Positions 20,801 to 26,951 of a stretch of 64,000 nucleotides of DNA are shown here, in pieces. The notes beneath the pieces were generated by a model. It saw only the letters and a program-made list of their open reading frames with translations, was not told where the DNA came from and did no database searches. Every line of letters starts with the position of its first letter. The stretch's first letter is position 1. The position numbers were made by a program, and so were the translations under genes. Source of the DNA: Longimicrobium terrae (GTDB taxonomy: Bacteria > Gemmatimonadota > Gemmatimonadetes > Longimicrobiales > Longimicrobiaceae); NCBI RefSeq assembly GCF_014202995.1, contig NZ_JACHIA010000003.1, positions 310,001 to 374,000 on the forward strand, written 5' to 3'.

Positions 20801-23800
20801 TCAGCCCCTCCAGCTCCGGGCGCGGCCGGTTGGCGGCCGGGGTGCCGACGACCACCTCGTCCTGGCCGGAAAGGCGGCCCAGCACCGCCGCCCACCCGGC
20901 CAGCAGCGTCATGAAGAGCGTGGTCCCGTGCCGCCGCCCCAGCGCGCGGAGTGCGGCCGACAGCTCCGCGCCGAGCGCGACGGGGACCACCGCGCCGGCG
21001 TGGTCCTGCTGCGGCGGGCGCGGCCGGTCCGCGGGAAGCTCTAGGAGCGGCGGGGCGCCGGCCAGCGCCTGGCGCCAGAACGCCGCGTCCCGGTCCTGCG
21101 CGTCGCCGCGGGCCCAGCGCCGCTGCCCCGCCGCGTAGTCCGCGTACTGCACGCCCAGCGGGGGGAGCGGATCATCCCGGCCGGACGCGAAGGCGGCGTA
21201 GAGGGCGCTCAGTTCCTCCGCCAGCACCCCCATGCTCCACCCGTCCGAGACGATGTGGTGCAGGGTGACCAGCAGCACGTGCTCGTCCTCCCCCACGCGG
21301 ACGAGCCGGCCGCGCACCAGCGGCCCGCGGCGCAGATCGAAGGGCGCGTGCGCCTCCGCCTCGGCCAGCCGCGCCAGTGCCGCGTCCGCGCCGGGCCCCT
21401 CGCCCCGCGCACCCGTGAGGTCGTCGTCCGCGAGCGGAAAGGCGGCGCCCTCCGCCGGGGCGATCCGCTGCACAGGCTCGCCATCCACCTCGGCAAAGGT
21501 GGTGCGGAGCGCCTCGTGCCGCGCCACGATGCGGTCCAGCGCGCGGGCCAGCGCCGCCCGGTTCAGCGTGCCGCGCAGCCGCAGCCCCATCGGCACGTGG
21601 TACGCGACCCCGGCGCCGCCCAGCTGGTCCAGGAACCAGAGGCGCGCCTGCGCGAACGAAGCGGCGAGAGTCCCGCCCCGGTCGGCCGGCTGGAGGGGGA
21701 CGAGCTCCGCGCGATCCACCCCTTCCAGGAAGCGCGCGAAGTCCGCCAGCACGGGGTGGTCGAAGAGGTCGCCCTGCGCCACCCCCGCGCCCAACGTCCG
21801 GCGCACGCGCGAAACCACCTGCATGACGGCCAGCGAGTGGCCGCCGATCTCAAAGAAGTGGTCGCGCCGGCCAATCCGCGGCACGCCCAGCACCTCGGCC
21901 CACACCTCCGCCAGCGCCGCCTCCGTTTCCCCCGCGGGCGGCTCGTACCTGCCCGGCCGCGCCTCCGCGTCGGGAGACGGGAGCGCCGCGCGGTCGATCT
22001 TGCCGTTGGGAGTGAGCGGCATCGCCTCCAGCACCACGTACGCGGCCGGGGCCATGTACGCAGGCAGGCGCCCGGCCAGGTGCTGGCGGAGCGCCGGAAC
22101 CAGCACCCGCGCGCGCCGCCCGCGCATCGGGTCCGTGGCGTACGCGTCGCGGCCGGCGTGCGCCGGATGCAGCGGCGCCACGAAGGGACGATTCGCGGCC
22201 GGGCCCCGGGTGAAGCGCGCGTCCACGCGGCCGGGGTCGTCGCACAGCCGCACCTGCACCGTCCACCCCAGCGCCTCGCCCGCACGCCAGAGCGCGTCCG
22301 GGTCCACGCCCGCGGCCTCCGGCAGCCGCCGCACGTCCGCCACCGTCCGCGCTCCGCCCGGATCGCGGCGAATCTCCAGCGCCTTGAGCGCGCCGGCCAC
22401 GAGGGCGTTGGGAATGCCCAGCACCACCAGCGAGGCACCCTCCTCCGCCTCCAGCCGCGCCCGCAGCGCCTCCGGCGTCAGCCGCGCCGAATCCCAGTCG
22501 ATCCCGGGGCGGTCCTCCCGCTCCGCCTCCCGCGCACCCGCGTGAAGCACGACGTCATAACGGAAGGCGGTGAGTTCGTTGGCGAAGCGGCCGCGCTTCA
22601 CCAGCGTCTCCACGGCGCCGATCTCCGGGATCTCCCGCGCCACCGAAACGAAGAAGGCGGGGTCGATCACCAGCTCCTCTTCCTGGGCCTGCGTCTGCTC
22701 CGCGCGCTCGCGCCACTCCGCCACCGTCCGCTCCGGCGGCGACGCGTGCGTTTCCACCGCGGTGCGAAAGGCGCCCAGCAGCCGCAGGTCGCGCACGTCG
22801 CCCACGAAGATCCGGCCCCCGGGGCGCACCAGGCGCGCGGCCCCCTCCAGCACCCGCGCCAGGTAATCCGCCCCCGGGAAGTACTGGACGACGGAGTTGA
22901 TGACCACGGTGTCGAACGACCCCGGCTCCAGGCCGGCGAAGTCGTCGGCGGCGCGGTGCAGGAGCTCCACATGGCCCAGTTCCGGGCGGCGCGAGCGGAG
23001 CGTCCGCAGGCGCTCCACCCCGTGCGCGGAAATGTCGGTGCCCACGTAGCGCTCGCAGCCGGGCGCCAGGCGCCCGAGGAGGAGCCCCGTCCCGCATCCG
23101 ATCTCCAGCACCCGCCCCGGCCGCGGCGCGGCGATGCGCGCCACCGTCGCCTCCACCCACTCGCGCATCTCCTCCGCGGGAAGGGGCTCCCCGGTGAAGC
23201 TGCTGATCCACCCGCTGACGTCAAAGGCGGGATCCGCGCCGGTGCCCGCGCCGCCGTAGATGTGGTCCCACGCGGCGGACCAGTCCGCCTGGTGCCCGGC
23301 CTCCCAGTCCCGGTCCTCCGCCTCCGCCGACGCCTCCAGCCCGTCCCGGTCGGGGACCACGTACGCCACCAGCCGCCGGTCGCCGGGCGCGTCCTCGCGC
23401 GCCAGGACCACGACCTCGCGCACCCCGGCGTGCTCGCGCAGACGCGCCTCCACCTCACCCAGTTCGATGCGATAGCCGCGGACTTTCACCTGCTGGTCCA
23501 TGCGGCCCAGGAACTCGAGTGCGTGCGTCGGTGCGGGAGTCGTTTCGGACAGATCCCCGCCGCCGTTCCGCTCGCGCACCCGCGCGCGGTCGCCGGTGCG
23601 GTACAGCCGCCCGCCCGGCTCGCGGCCGAACGGGTCCGGGACGAAGCGATCCGCGGTGAGCGCGGGGCGGTTCAGATAGCCCCGCGCCAGACCGCTGCCG
23701 CCCAGGTACAGCTCGCCCGCCTCGCCCGGCGCAAGCGGCCGCATCCCGTCGTCCAGCACGTACGCGCGCGTGTTCGCGATCGGCCGCCCGATCGTCTCCG

Positions 23801-24893
23801 GACCGCCCGCCGCGCGCAGCGTCCACGTGCTGTAGGTGGTGTCCTCCGACGGGCCGTACAGGTCATGGACGCGTTGGATGCCGTGCGCGTAGAGCGCGTC
23901 CGCCAGCTCCGCGCGCAGCGGCTCGCCGGCCAGGTTCACCGTCGTGGCCAAGGGAGGAATCCCGCCGCTTCTCAGCAGCGCGGCGAGGGCGGAGGGGACG
24001 GTGTTGATCAGTCGCACCTGGTCCGCGGACGCCGAGGCGGCGAGGGCGAGCGCGTTCTCCACGACAATCACGCGGCCGCCCAGCGCGAGCGGAACGAAGA
24101 TCTCGAATACGGAGAGGTCGAAGCAGATGGAGGTCGCCGCCAGGACGCCGGAGAGCTCGTCGGGCGTAAAGACGCCGGCCGCCCACGACAGGAAGGCGAC
24201 GGCGCTCTGGTGCTCGATGGCCACTCCCTTGGGGACGCCGGTGGAGCCGGAGGTGTAGATCAGGTACGCCAGGTTCCGCGGCCCCGCTCCGCTCCGGGGC
24301 GCCTCCGCGCTTTCCGCCGCGATCTCGCCCGCGGCCGCGTCCAGGCTGAGGACCTGCACCCCGGCGGCGACCGGGAGCAGGCTGCTCAGCTTCTCCTGCG
24401 TCACCAGCACCGCGACGCCCGCATCGTGCAGGGTAAACGCCAGCCGCTCCGCGGGATACGCCGGGTCCAGCGGAACGTACGCCCCGCCCGCCTTCAGCAC
24501 GCCCAGCATCGCGGCGATCATCTCGGTCCCGCGGTCCAGGCAGATCCCCACGCGCACCTCCGGACCCACCCCCAGGCGTTGGAGCCGGTGCGCGATCCGG
24601 TTGGCCCGGGCCTCCAGGCCGGCGTAGGTGAGCGCCTTGCCCTCGTGCAGCACCGCCACTGCGTCCGGCGTCCGCGCCGCCTGCGCCGCGACGAGTTCGT
24701 GGATGCACAGGCCGCGCGGATACGGCGCGTCCGTGCGGTTCCACTCCTCCACCACCGCCGCGAAGTCTGCCCTCGCCGGGATCCGCGATCCGTCCGCCAA
24801 GCCCTCGGCGCCGGGGTCCGCCGCTGGCTGAACGCCGGCCGGCGTGAGCGCCGCGGCATCCAGCCGCACGTGGAACGTGGAGGGGTGTGTCAT
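11877..24893 (-). CDS. Four-module non-ribosomal peptide synthetase (A-MT-T, C-A-T, C-A-T, C-A-T), no thioesterase
   Basis: 4338 residues from ATG 24893. Domain landmarks (approximate residues): A1 with Y-T-S-G-S-T-G at 214; a methyltransferase inserted after A8 with L-E-I-G-C-G-T-G at 596; A10 N-G-K-I-D-R at 964; carrier G-G-H-S-L at 1019. C2 has H-H-I-V-S-D-G at 1214, A2 at 1731, T2 at 2116. C3 has H-H-A-V-S-D-A at 2306, A3 at 2788, T3 at 3176. C4 has H-H-M-V-S-D-G at 3378, A4 at 3861, T4 at 4248. There is no starter C domain, epimerase, reductase or thioesterase. The C-terminus is a short acidic helix (M-S-D-D-D-V-D-T-L-L-A). By alignment to the GrsA pocket, A1 reads D-L-F-N-N-A-L-T-Y, which I recall as an alanine code, and A4 reads D-I-L-Q-L-G-V-V-W, close to glycine codes. 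A2 and A3 are unassigned. With the embedded MT the first residue would be N-methylated. Release presumably needs a partner protein outside the window. Confidence 0.95.
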   Translation of the reverse strand: MTHPSTFHVRLDAAALTPAGVQPAADPGAEGLADGSRIPARADFAAVVEEWNRTDAPYPRGLCIHELVAAQAARTPDAVAVLHEGKALTYAGLEARANRIAHRLQRLGVGPEVRVGICLDRGTEMIAAMLGVLKAGGAYVPLDPAYPAERLAFTLHDAGVAVLVTQEKLSSLLPVAAGVQVLSLDAAAGEIAAESAEAPRSGAGPRNLAYLIYTSGSTGVPKGVAIEHQSAVAFLSWAAGVFTPDELSGVLAATSICFDLSVFEIFVPLALGGRVIVVENALALAASASADQVRLINTVPSALAALLRSGGIPPLATTVNLAGEPLRAELADALYAHGIQRVHDLYGPSEDTTYSTWTLRAAGGPETIGRPIANTRAYVLDDGMRPLAPGEAGELYLGGSGLARGYLNRPALTADRFVPDPFGREPGGRLYRTGDRARVRERNGGGDLSETTPAPTHALEFLGRMDQQVKVRGYRIELGEVEARLREHAGVREVVVLAREDAPGDRRLVAYVVPDRDGLEASAEAEDRDWEAGHQADWSAAWDHIYGGAGTGADPAFDVSGWISSFTGEPLPAEEMREWVEATVARIAAPRPGRVLEIGCGTGLLLGRLAPGCERYVGTDISAHGVERLRTLRSRRPELGHVELLHRAADDFAGLEPGSFDTVVINSVVQYFPGADYLARVLEGAARLVRPGGRIFVGDVRDLRLLGAFRTAVETHASPPERTVAEWRERAEQTQAQEEELVIDPAFFVSVAREIPEIGAVETLVKRGRFANELTAFRYDVVLHAGAREAEREDRPGIDWDSARLTPEALRARLEAEEGASLVVLGIPNALVAGALKALEIRRDPGGARTVADVRRLPEAAGVDPDALWRAGEALGWTVQVRLCDDPGRVDARFTRGPAANRPFVAPLHPAHAGRDAYATDPMRGRRARVLVPALRQHLAGRLPAYMAPAAYVVLEAMPLTPNGKIDRAALPSPDAEARPGRYEPPAGETEAALAEVWAEVLGVPRIGRRDHFFEIGGHSLAVMQVVSRVRRTLGAGVAQGDLFDHPVLADFARFLEGVDRAELVPLQPADRGGTLAASFAQARLWFLDQLGGAGVAYHVPMGLRLRGTLNRAALARALDRIVARHEALRTTFAEVDGEPVQRIAPAEGAAFPLADDDLTGARGEGPGADAALARLAEAEAHAPFDLRRGPLVRGRLVRVGEDEHVLLVTLHHIVSDGWSMGVLAEELSALYAAFASGRDDPLPPLGVQYADYAAGQRRWARGDAQDRDAAFWRQALAGAPPLLELPADRPRPPQQDHAGAVVPVALGAELSAALRALGRRHGTTLFMTLLAGWAAVLGRLSGQDEVVVGTPAANRPRPELEGLIGLFLNTLALRADLSGAPTVAELLSRVKSRALAAQQHQHVPFEQVVELLQPARSLSHTPVFQVFFTWENVPRGRFDLPGLRVSPLERAARTTAKFDLSLFLEEEDGRIVGGIEYATALHDRETVERWAGFLVRLLEAMAADDSRRIDRLPLLSPAERRQAEAAAGARRVRPAHPYTPFSAEEVDQPIHRRFRAQAAAHPGRTALRTREGAWSYAQLDALARSVAHEIVAALGPGEGRVGLLFDPGAPMVAAILGSLMAGKTYVPLDPAWPEARMHRVLDDARAAMVLAGDPHVAAARRLAETRGSGDEGQGIACGADGMPAAEPRAVLRVSAAHPPSAPGQVEEDALGRIGTAPGAVAYLLYTSGSTGEPKGVAQSHRNVLGHIRAYTNALRIAPGDRLMLAASYATDAAVMDLYGALLNGASLHLFDVRAEGVERLALWLRAEGITLYHSTPSLFRAVVAEDGEGDDFASVSRVVLGGEAVFRPDFERFRRTFRPGAVFVNGLGPTESTLALQEMMDHGSRPHGHGIPAGRAVEGVEVLLLDDGGEPPEVYARGEIVIRGPHVALGYWGRPALTARAFVPDPAGNGGRMYRTGDVGRRLPDGRIEFVGRRDEQVKIRGYRVEPDEVAAVLRRVPGVRAAAVVPRTESGEARLVAYVVADGAVRTEALRAHLAGRLPEYMVPAAYVRLNALPLTSSAKLDRRALPAPADDAYERRGYEAPAGEAEEALAAIWGALLGVERVGRRDDFFALGGHSLLAVQAASRLRRALGVEVQVRDLFRHPVLADFARSLASAARAGTPEILPAPPAERTALSFPQQRLWFLEQMGGVGSAYHVGRTLRLRGTLERTALLRALDRVVARHEALRTTFPLVDGEPVQRIAPAEQSGFRVVEHDLRGRADAGAELERIIAAEGAAPFDLAAGPLARARLVRLADDDHALVVRMHHAVSDAWSTGVLLAELGALYAAFARGEPDPLAPLPVQYADWAAWQRRRVAGEALEAQARWWTEALAGAPEVLEFPADRPRPARQDHAGGSVPVELDRELSAALGALARRHGATLFMTVLAGWAAVLARLSGQECVVVGTPSANRGGEEVEGMIGFFVNTLALPVDLAGAPPVAGLLARVRALTLEAQQHSGIPFEQVVERVRPARSPAYTPLFQVMLDWRGSAPAALRLPGVEVQEIPDPPVETAKFDLSLSLAEEDGRIAGELAYATALFDRATAERYAGYLRAALAAMAADGTLRVDDLPLLTEAERRRVVEAWNATAAAYPADDCIHRLVEARARRTPGAVAVVHEGTRLTCAQVDGSAARLARVLRGRGVGRGAFVPVLAERGPAAPVAMLAAMKVGAAFVPLDAAWPDERLRAAVRALRPAAVLADAASAPRAAALGWPVLVAGVEPGDEEHSGGETLDGGVGEADPVYAIFTSGSTGVPKAAVVHHGGIANRFGWMSARLGAESAACVLQTTRHVFDSAVWQLFWPMVHGGRTVIPRDGGEADAGYLLEVIEAEGVTMTDFVPSVFNVLVPDLVADAGARARLASLRTVVVGGEQITPETTYRFLGALPGVRVVNLYGPTECSIGSIFHEVHADGGARIPIGTPISNTRALVLDRRGRPVPRGAAGEIHLGGRCVGLGYLGDPRKTAAAFVPDPFGGPGARLYRTGDLARHRADGSIEYLGRIDQQVKVRGFRIEPGEVEGWLCAHPAVREAAVVAREDAPGERRLVAYVVGDGVEPEELRAHLAAHLPEPMVPSAFVRLAALPLTATGKLDRRSLPAPGEDAFSARPYEPPAGAVETVLADIWAEVLGVEGVGRRDHFFERGGHSLLAVRLVSRVRRLLDAGATLRDLFERPVLADFARGLARAAHADPIEPADRGGRLPLAPPQQRLWFLEQLGGLGGAWHVSERLRLRGPLNTGALRRALHRIAVRHEALRTTVAVVDGEPRQRIAPAEAASFPLAVDDLAARLSAFARGTGEEEREADAALRRIVAEEARAPFDLERGPLARARLVRIAEDDHALLLTMHHMVSDGWSTDVLVRELGVLYEAFSRGGGDPLPPLPLQYADYAAWHRRRLEGGALDGQAEYWRAALAGAPALLALPTDRPRPARQDPAGETLAVSFDEETSAAVRTLSRRHGATPFMTVLAAWTVVLGRLAGQEDVVVGTLSANRGREEVEGMIGFFADTLALRVDLAGSPSTAALLARVRARTLEAQQHAELPFERVVELLQPARSLAHHPLFQVMFSWEEARRGGSALPGLDAGALDVAIAPAARFDLWLALGDAGGRIGGDVTYAAALFDGATVERWMGSLARLLREMAAAGDRPVDRLPLLSDGERRMLLDEWNRTDAVHPRDVCIHQLFEAQAARTPEAVAVDFEGEHLTYAELDARAGRVARRLRAAGVGPESRVALCVERGAEMVVAMLGVLKAGGAYVPLDPSHPADRLGYVLRDATPAAVLVHGVRGAETGALLRALRVPVLDLTDDGAVAVGDPSALAGISVEADHPAYVMYTSGSTGRPKGVAVPHGAVVNLLRSMRGIVGMEPADRVLAVTTYAFDISVLEIFLPLLHGARTVVLPRERAADPAALADAIRAHSATVMQATPATWRMLVEAGWEGAPGLRALCGGESLPAELAAAVRDRVGALWNVYGPTETTVWSTAEAVGDGSFGAGGGQAAIGRPVLNTRVYVLDPYGEPVPTGAPGELFIAGDGVARGYLHRPSLTAERFVPDPFAPRPGARMYRTGDLGRWLSGGRLAFAGRADHQVKVRGFRIEPGEIEARLTEHPAVHEAVVVVREDVPGHAQLVAYCVAGGALDAATLRAHLGERLPEYMVPAAYVCLDALPLTPNGKLDRGALPAPANGAYARRGYEAPSGETEEAIAGIWSALLGVDRVGRWDDFFELGGHSLLALRAASRVSERFRTRVAATELFYHPQLAELARAVDEARAACCGALPAATDSIQIGGADSIDAYSVDTMSDDDVDTLLAALLSQSTDP

Positions 24894-25040
24894 TCGGGGC
24901 AGCGGAGAGGGAGAGGGTGCGGGATGGCCCGCAAGGATGGGAGTCGGTGATCCACGCGCCGCCGGGGAGAGGCGGCAGAGGCGCGCAGCGGGTCGGCGTG
25001 CCGCGCGGAGCTGCACCAACGGTGAGTTGTACCTTTCCAG

Positions 25041-25074
25041 ATAATATTTGCGCGGTGACTCCCCTCTCTGTCAA
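25041..25074 (-). promoter_or_regulatory. Candidate promoter of the NRPS gene
   Basis: On the minus strand a perfect TTGACA (25074-25069) is followed, after 19 bases, by AAATAT (25049-25044) within the only AT-rich patch nearby; TATTAT overlaps at 25046-25041. Spacing is longer than ideal. The leader to ATG 24893 would be about 145 bases with no clear ribosome site. Confidence 0.4.
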
Positions 25075-25617
25075 GCGAGCTGCCTTCTACGGGCGGCTTC
25101 GCCCGGTGCGCGCCAGCGCTGAAAACGCTGGGCGGCTGATGTAAATCAGGTCACGCGAGCCGCAAGGAACCTCACCCGGCCCCGTTCTCCGCTCGTTTCG
25201 CGGGGAGTTCCGTTAGGGTCTTGGCGATGGAGCCATCCGTGATGTGATCAACTACCCTGACCGATTCCCATCCTACCGCGAAGCCTCGCCCGCCAACACG
25301 CGAAGTGTCGCACGAATGCTCGGATTCGCCGTGAAGCAAACGGGTCAGACCACACGCCAAGTCCCGAAAAGGGTTGACCCTCGTTCCCAAACGTGAGTAG
25401 AGGCCGGGCCGGGGTCATCCGTATCACCCTATCTGATCAGTCCAGCGATCTGCTCGTCGCTCCAGAGCGGATGGAGTACCGTCTGGTATCGCTCTCTGGG
25501 CCGTGATAGGTTTTTGGCTCCCGACCTGTTCGGCATGCCTGGCTTTTTCGTGTTCGCTTTCGTCGCCAATCGCGGTCTCCCCGCCGCCGCCCAACCACCT
25601 GTCGCGGCCGAATCACC
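25075..25617. other. Intergenic stretch without a supported gene
   Basis: A short frame on the minus strand (25172-25390, 72 residues) and one on the plus strand (25503-25736) lack ribosome sites and family signals. Base composition here is lower in GC than the NRPS. Nothing else identifiable. Confidence 0.5.
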
Positions 25618-26748
25618 TTGAGAAATCAGCCTTCCAGCAACTCGCGCCACCCGGACCGCTGGGTCGACTTCTACCAGTCGTACTTCCCCACCGTTCGCGA
25701 CGCGCAGAACTTCGTCCAGAAGTGCAACGGGAGTGATGCGGGTGCCGCCCGCGAGATCATGCAGCACAGCCGCCGCCTCATTCTCCTGGCGGACTCGGTT
25801 GCCGGAACGCGGCGGGGGAGAGATACGCTGCCGCTGTTCTTTCTGATCGTGTGTGCAGAGCATGCGTCCAAGCGCCTGGAAGGGTCCGGAAAGGGCCACT
25901 CCGCGCACCACGTCCTCAAGTTCTTTGACACATGCCTCACCGAGGCAGAGAAGGAGCGGCTGGCCCAGGCGTTTACCGCCACCGACGGATCGTTGATTGA
26001 CGCTCCGGGCGCCGTCAAAACGCTCTACGCGGTCCGCAACCGGTTCGCCCATGAAGGTATTTACTGGGATTTCGCCTTCATGCGCCACCCCGGATCTGCC
26101 GGAAAGGCGGCGGTGCAGGCAGCGATCACTCTTGCGGAGTTCCGCGGGATGGTGGCCCGGGGGTGCATCCGTGCGGCCAGGCGGTGCTTTGAGCCGGCGC
26201 TGGACCCGGCCGAGGCCGAGACCCTGGTGGGCCCGGCGGAGCACGAGGGTCAGCAGCGCTCCTGGGCCGAGCAACGTGTGCTGCACGCCAGATACCGCCA
26301 TCAACCGTTTAACCCGCGTGTTCCGGAAATCGAATTTCCGGTCAGGGACTTGGAGGTGCTGCGGCGCCGGGGAAGCTGGATGCGGGCGCTGGCGGAGGGC
26401 GAAATCCAGCCGCTGACGCAGAAGCAACGGAGCTTTGTGGATGCGGCGAATGGACAGCGGCCGCCATCGACCTACCACGAGGAACTATGGACGGCGTACA
26501 CGATCAAGGAGGCGTTCTTTCGTGTCGCACGTCACTGGCCTGATGAGTTCAGGCTGGAGGAATCGGTAGGCGACACGGTTCTGTATGATGGCACGTGGGA
26601 CGACTACGCGGATCACGACGGCGAGCGGGGCCTGATCGCCGCGGAACTGGACGAGTACGCGGAAGACTGGGCCGCTTCCGACGACACCGGCGGGTTCGGC
26701 GACGACGAAGAAAACGAAGAGTGGGATGAGGGTCCGTGGGACCGGTAG
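25618..26748 (+). CDS. HEPN-like N-terminal domain fused to a DUF413 (MaoP/YifE)-like domain, acidic tail
   Basis: 376 residues if TTG 25618 is used. No ribosome site is visible, so the true start is uncertain; the first ATG is near residue 49. Residues about 40-165 are helical and contain V-R-N-R-F-A-H-E-G near 139-147, fitting the R-x4-H motif of HEPN domains. Residues about 235-300 match the DUF413 pattern: F-P-V-R-D-L-E-V-L-R-R-R-G, then W-M-R-A-L-A-E-G-E-I-Q-P-L-T, Q-R-S-F-V-D-A and an E-L-W-T-A-Y. The C-terminal 45 residues are mostly Asp/Glu. HEPN domains are often RNases; DUF413 includes the E. coli nucleoid protein MaoP. No antitoxin-like neighbour is seen. Confidence 0.7.
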   Translation: MRNQPSSNSRHPDRWVDFYQSYFPTVRDAQNFVQKCNGSDAGAAREIMQHSRRLILLADSVAGTRRGRDTLPLFFLIVCAEHASKRLEGSGKGHSAHHVLKFFDTCLTEAEKERLAQAFTATDGSLIDAPGAVKTLYAVRNRFAHEGIYWDFAFMRHPGSAGKAAVQAAITLAEFRGMVARGCIRAARRCFEPALDPAEAETLVGPAEHEGQQRSWAEQRVLHARYRHQPFNPRVPEIEFPVRDLEVLRRRGSWMRALAEGEIQPLTQKQRSFVDAANGQRPPSTYHEELWTAYTIKEAFFRVARHWPDEFRLEESVGDTVLYDGTWDDYADHDGERGLIAAELDEYAEDWAASDDTGGFGDDEENEEWDEGPWDR

Positions 26749-26861
26749 GATGGCGCGCGGAGCCGTGTACGGAGCCCGCCCGGCTGCTCCGGCACGCCCG
26801 TCAGGGGTGAGACCGCGCGGGGACGGGCGGGTGTGGCGCTCGTTCACCCGCCAGACAAAAG

Positions 26862-26895
26862 GAGGCGCCGCACGGTCCCGTGCGGCGCCTCTTTC
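26862..26895. terminator. Strong bidirectional terminator
   Basis: GAGGCGCCGCACGG, TC, CCGTGCGGCGCCTC (26862-26891) followed by TTT. It lies between convergent genes ending at 26748 and 26952. Confidence 0.85.
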
Positions 26896-26951
26896 AAGTT
26901 GACAGCGACAAGTTCACGTGCGGAGCCGGCTCCGCCTGATCGGCCCGGTTC

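Noticed and set aside
14136-24950. Very long plus-strand open frames opposite the NRPS gene
   Set aside because: They are GC-driven shadows: Arg/Ala/His-rich, no motifs, and the minus-strand frame has continuous NRPS domains.
25172-25390. 72-residue minus-strand frame
   Set aside because: No ribosome site, no family resemblance, in a region of mixed composition.
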